A stretch of 64,000 bases of DNA from positions 558,001 through 622,000 of the forward strand of contig NZ_CP038026.1 of the NCBI RefSeq assembly GCF_004421005.1. The letters run 5' to 3'. The notes beneath the pieces were generated by a model that saw only the letters and a program-made list of their open reading frames with translations, searched no databases and was not told where the DNA came from. This DNA is from Pseudoduganella plicata. Lineage in GTDB: Bacteria > Pseudomonadota > Gammaproteobacteria > Burkholderiales > Burkholderiaceae_D. Every line of letters starts with the position of its first letter. Position 1 is the first letter of the stretch. Positions 63,773 through 64,000 of this stretch are shown piece by piece. The position numbers and the translations under genes are program-made.

Positions 63773-64000
63773 CTACGCCGCCAGCGACGCCGGCAACGCC
63801 GCCAGCCGCGCCGTCGCCCCCTCGACAAACTGCGGCGCGAACAGCCGTTTCTCTCCAGCACAGCCGTGCAATTCCTGCGCCTCGATCATCGACGTCAGCA
63901 GATCCGCCGCGGCCAGCGCCATGTTGTGGATGGGCTGGCGCAGCGTCGTCAGGTTGTAGCTGAGCCAGTTCGATGGCTCCACCGCGTCGAAGCCCGCGAC
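63773..64000 (-). CDS. C-terminal end of a LacI-family transcription regulator (partial)
   Basis: The minus-strand frame runs from the window edge to a TAG at 63773-63775 and shows the last ~75 residues of a LacI/GalR regulator: 'FDAVEPSNWLSYNLTTLRQPIHNMALAAADLL' followed by 'LFAPQFVEGATARLA', the usual end of the effector-binding domain. The DNA-binding N-terminus is outside the window, so target and ligand cannot be told. It is convergent with cphA. Confidence 0.82.
   Translation of the reverse strand, partial: VAGFDAVEPSNWLSYNLTTLRQPIHNMALAAADLLTSMIEAQELHGCAGEKRLFAPQFVEGATARLAALPASLAA

Noticed and set aside
1..64000. CRISPR array, tRNA, rRNA or riboswitch
   Set aside because: No regularly spaced short repeats, and no tRNA- or rRNA-like sequence was recognised on either strand; the only repeats are the long vgrG copies.

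Overview
The window is GC-rich DNA that looks betaproteobacterial, most likely Oxalobacteraceae (Massilia, Duganella or Pseudoduganella type). This is inferred from gene content: a complete-looking main type VI secretion system (T6SS) block, a formate dehydrogenase/FdhD pair, and paired cyanophycin synthetases with their ABC transporter. No rRNA, tRNA, CRISPR array or transposase was found.

Region 1 (1-19.4 kb) is the T6SS machine. A plus-strand operon encodes sheath (tssB, tssC), tube (hcp), baseplate (tssE, tssF, tssG) and the sheath recycling ATPase (clpV), followed by a small protein with caspase-like His and Cys motifs. A tightly overlapping minus-strand block encodes a PAAR spike tip, a membrane-anchored thiolase-fold-like protein, tssM, tagF, an OmpA/BON lipid-less envelope protein and tssA, with an M15 peptidase gene at its head. 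tssJ, tssK and tssL are not present and probably lie before position 1.

Region 2 (19.4-47.1 kb) is an accessory island and the most interesting part. One full-length vgrG (20271-23576) is followed by four further vgrG copies, all lacking the first ~62 codons and each beginning close behind the previous cargo. Every copy carries different cargo: (1) a phospholipase D effector and a membrane protein; (2) a two-domain peptidoglycan hydrolase and a lipoprotein; (3) and (4) a DUF4123 chaperone, a DUF3304-like lipoprotein and a Tle1-type DUF2235 lipase; (5) a lysozyme remnant and two related immunity-like genes. The copies are mosaic and share near-identical tracts, which suggests gene conversion. 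I interpret the locus as a VgrG cassette array in which recombination can place new effectors behind the functional spike, analogous to Rhs or CDI orphan tips. All four truncated copies also share a +10-base difference that puts their 5' remnant out of frame.

Region 3 (47.2-55.8 kb) is ordinary chromosome: a hybrid histidine kinase, a second histidine kinase convergent with it, fdhD and an FdhF/YdeP-type molybdopterin oxidoreductase, and two small single-pass membrane proteins. These two share with the protein encoded just before vgrG1 an exactly spaced C-terminal C-X10-C-X4-C-X9-C motif.

Region 4 (55.8-64 kb) is a cyanophycin locus: DUF1854 protein and ABC transporter on the minus strand, cphA' (P-loop lost) and cphA on the plus strand, and the C-terminal end of a LacI-family regulator at the edge.

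Several genes in the T6SS/island region show single-base indels, mostly in short homopolymers (tssE, the phospholipase D gene twice, a lipoprotein gene, one Tle1 gene, the lysozyme remnant). Either the assembly has homopolymer errors or the island is decaying; reads are needed to decide.
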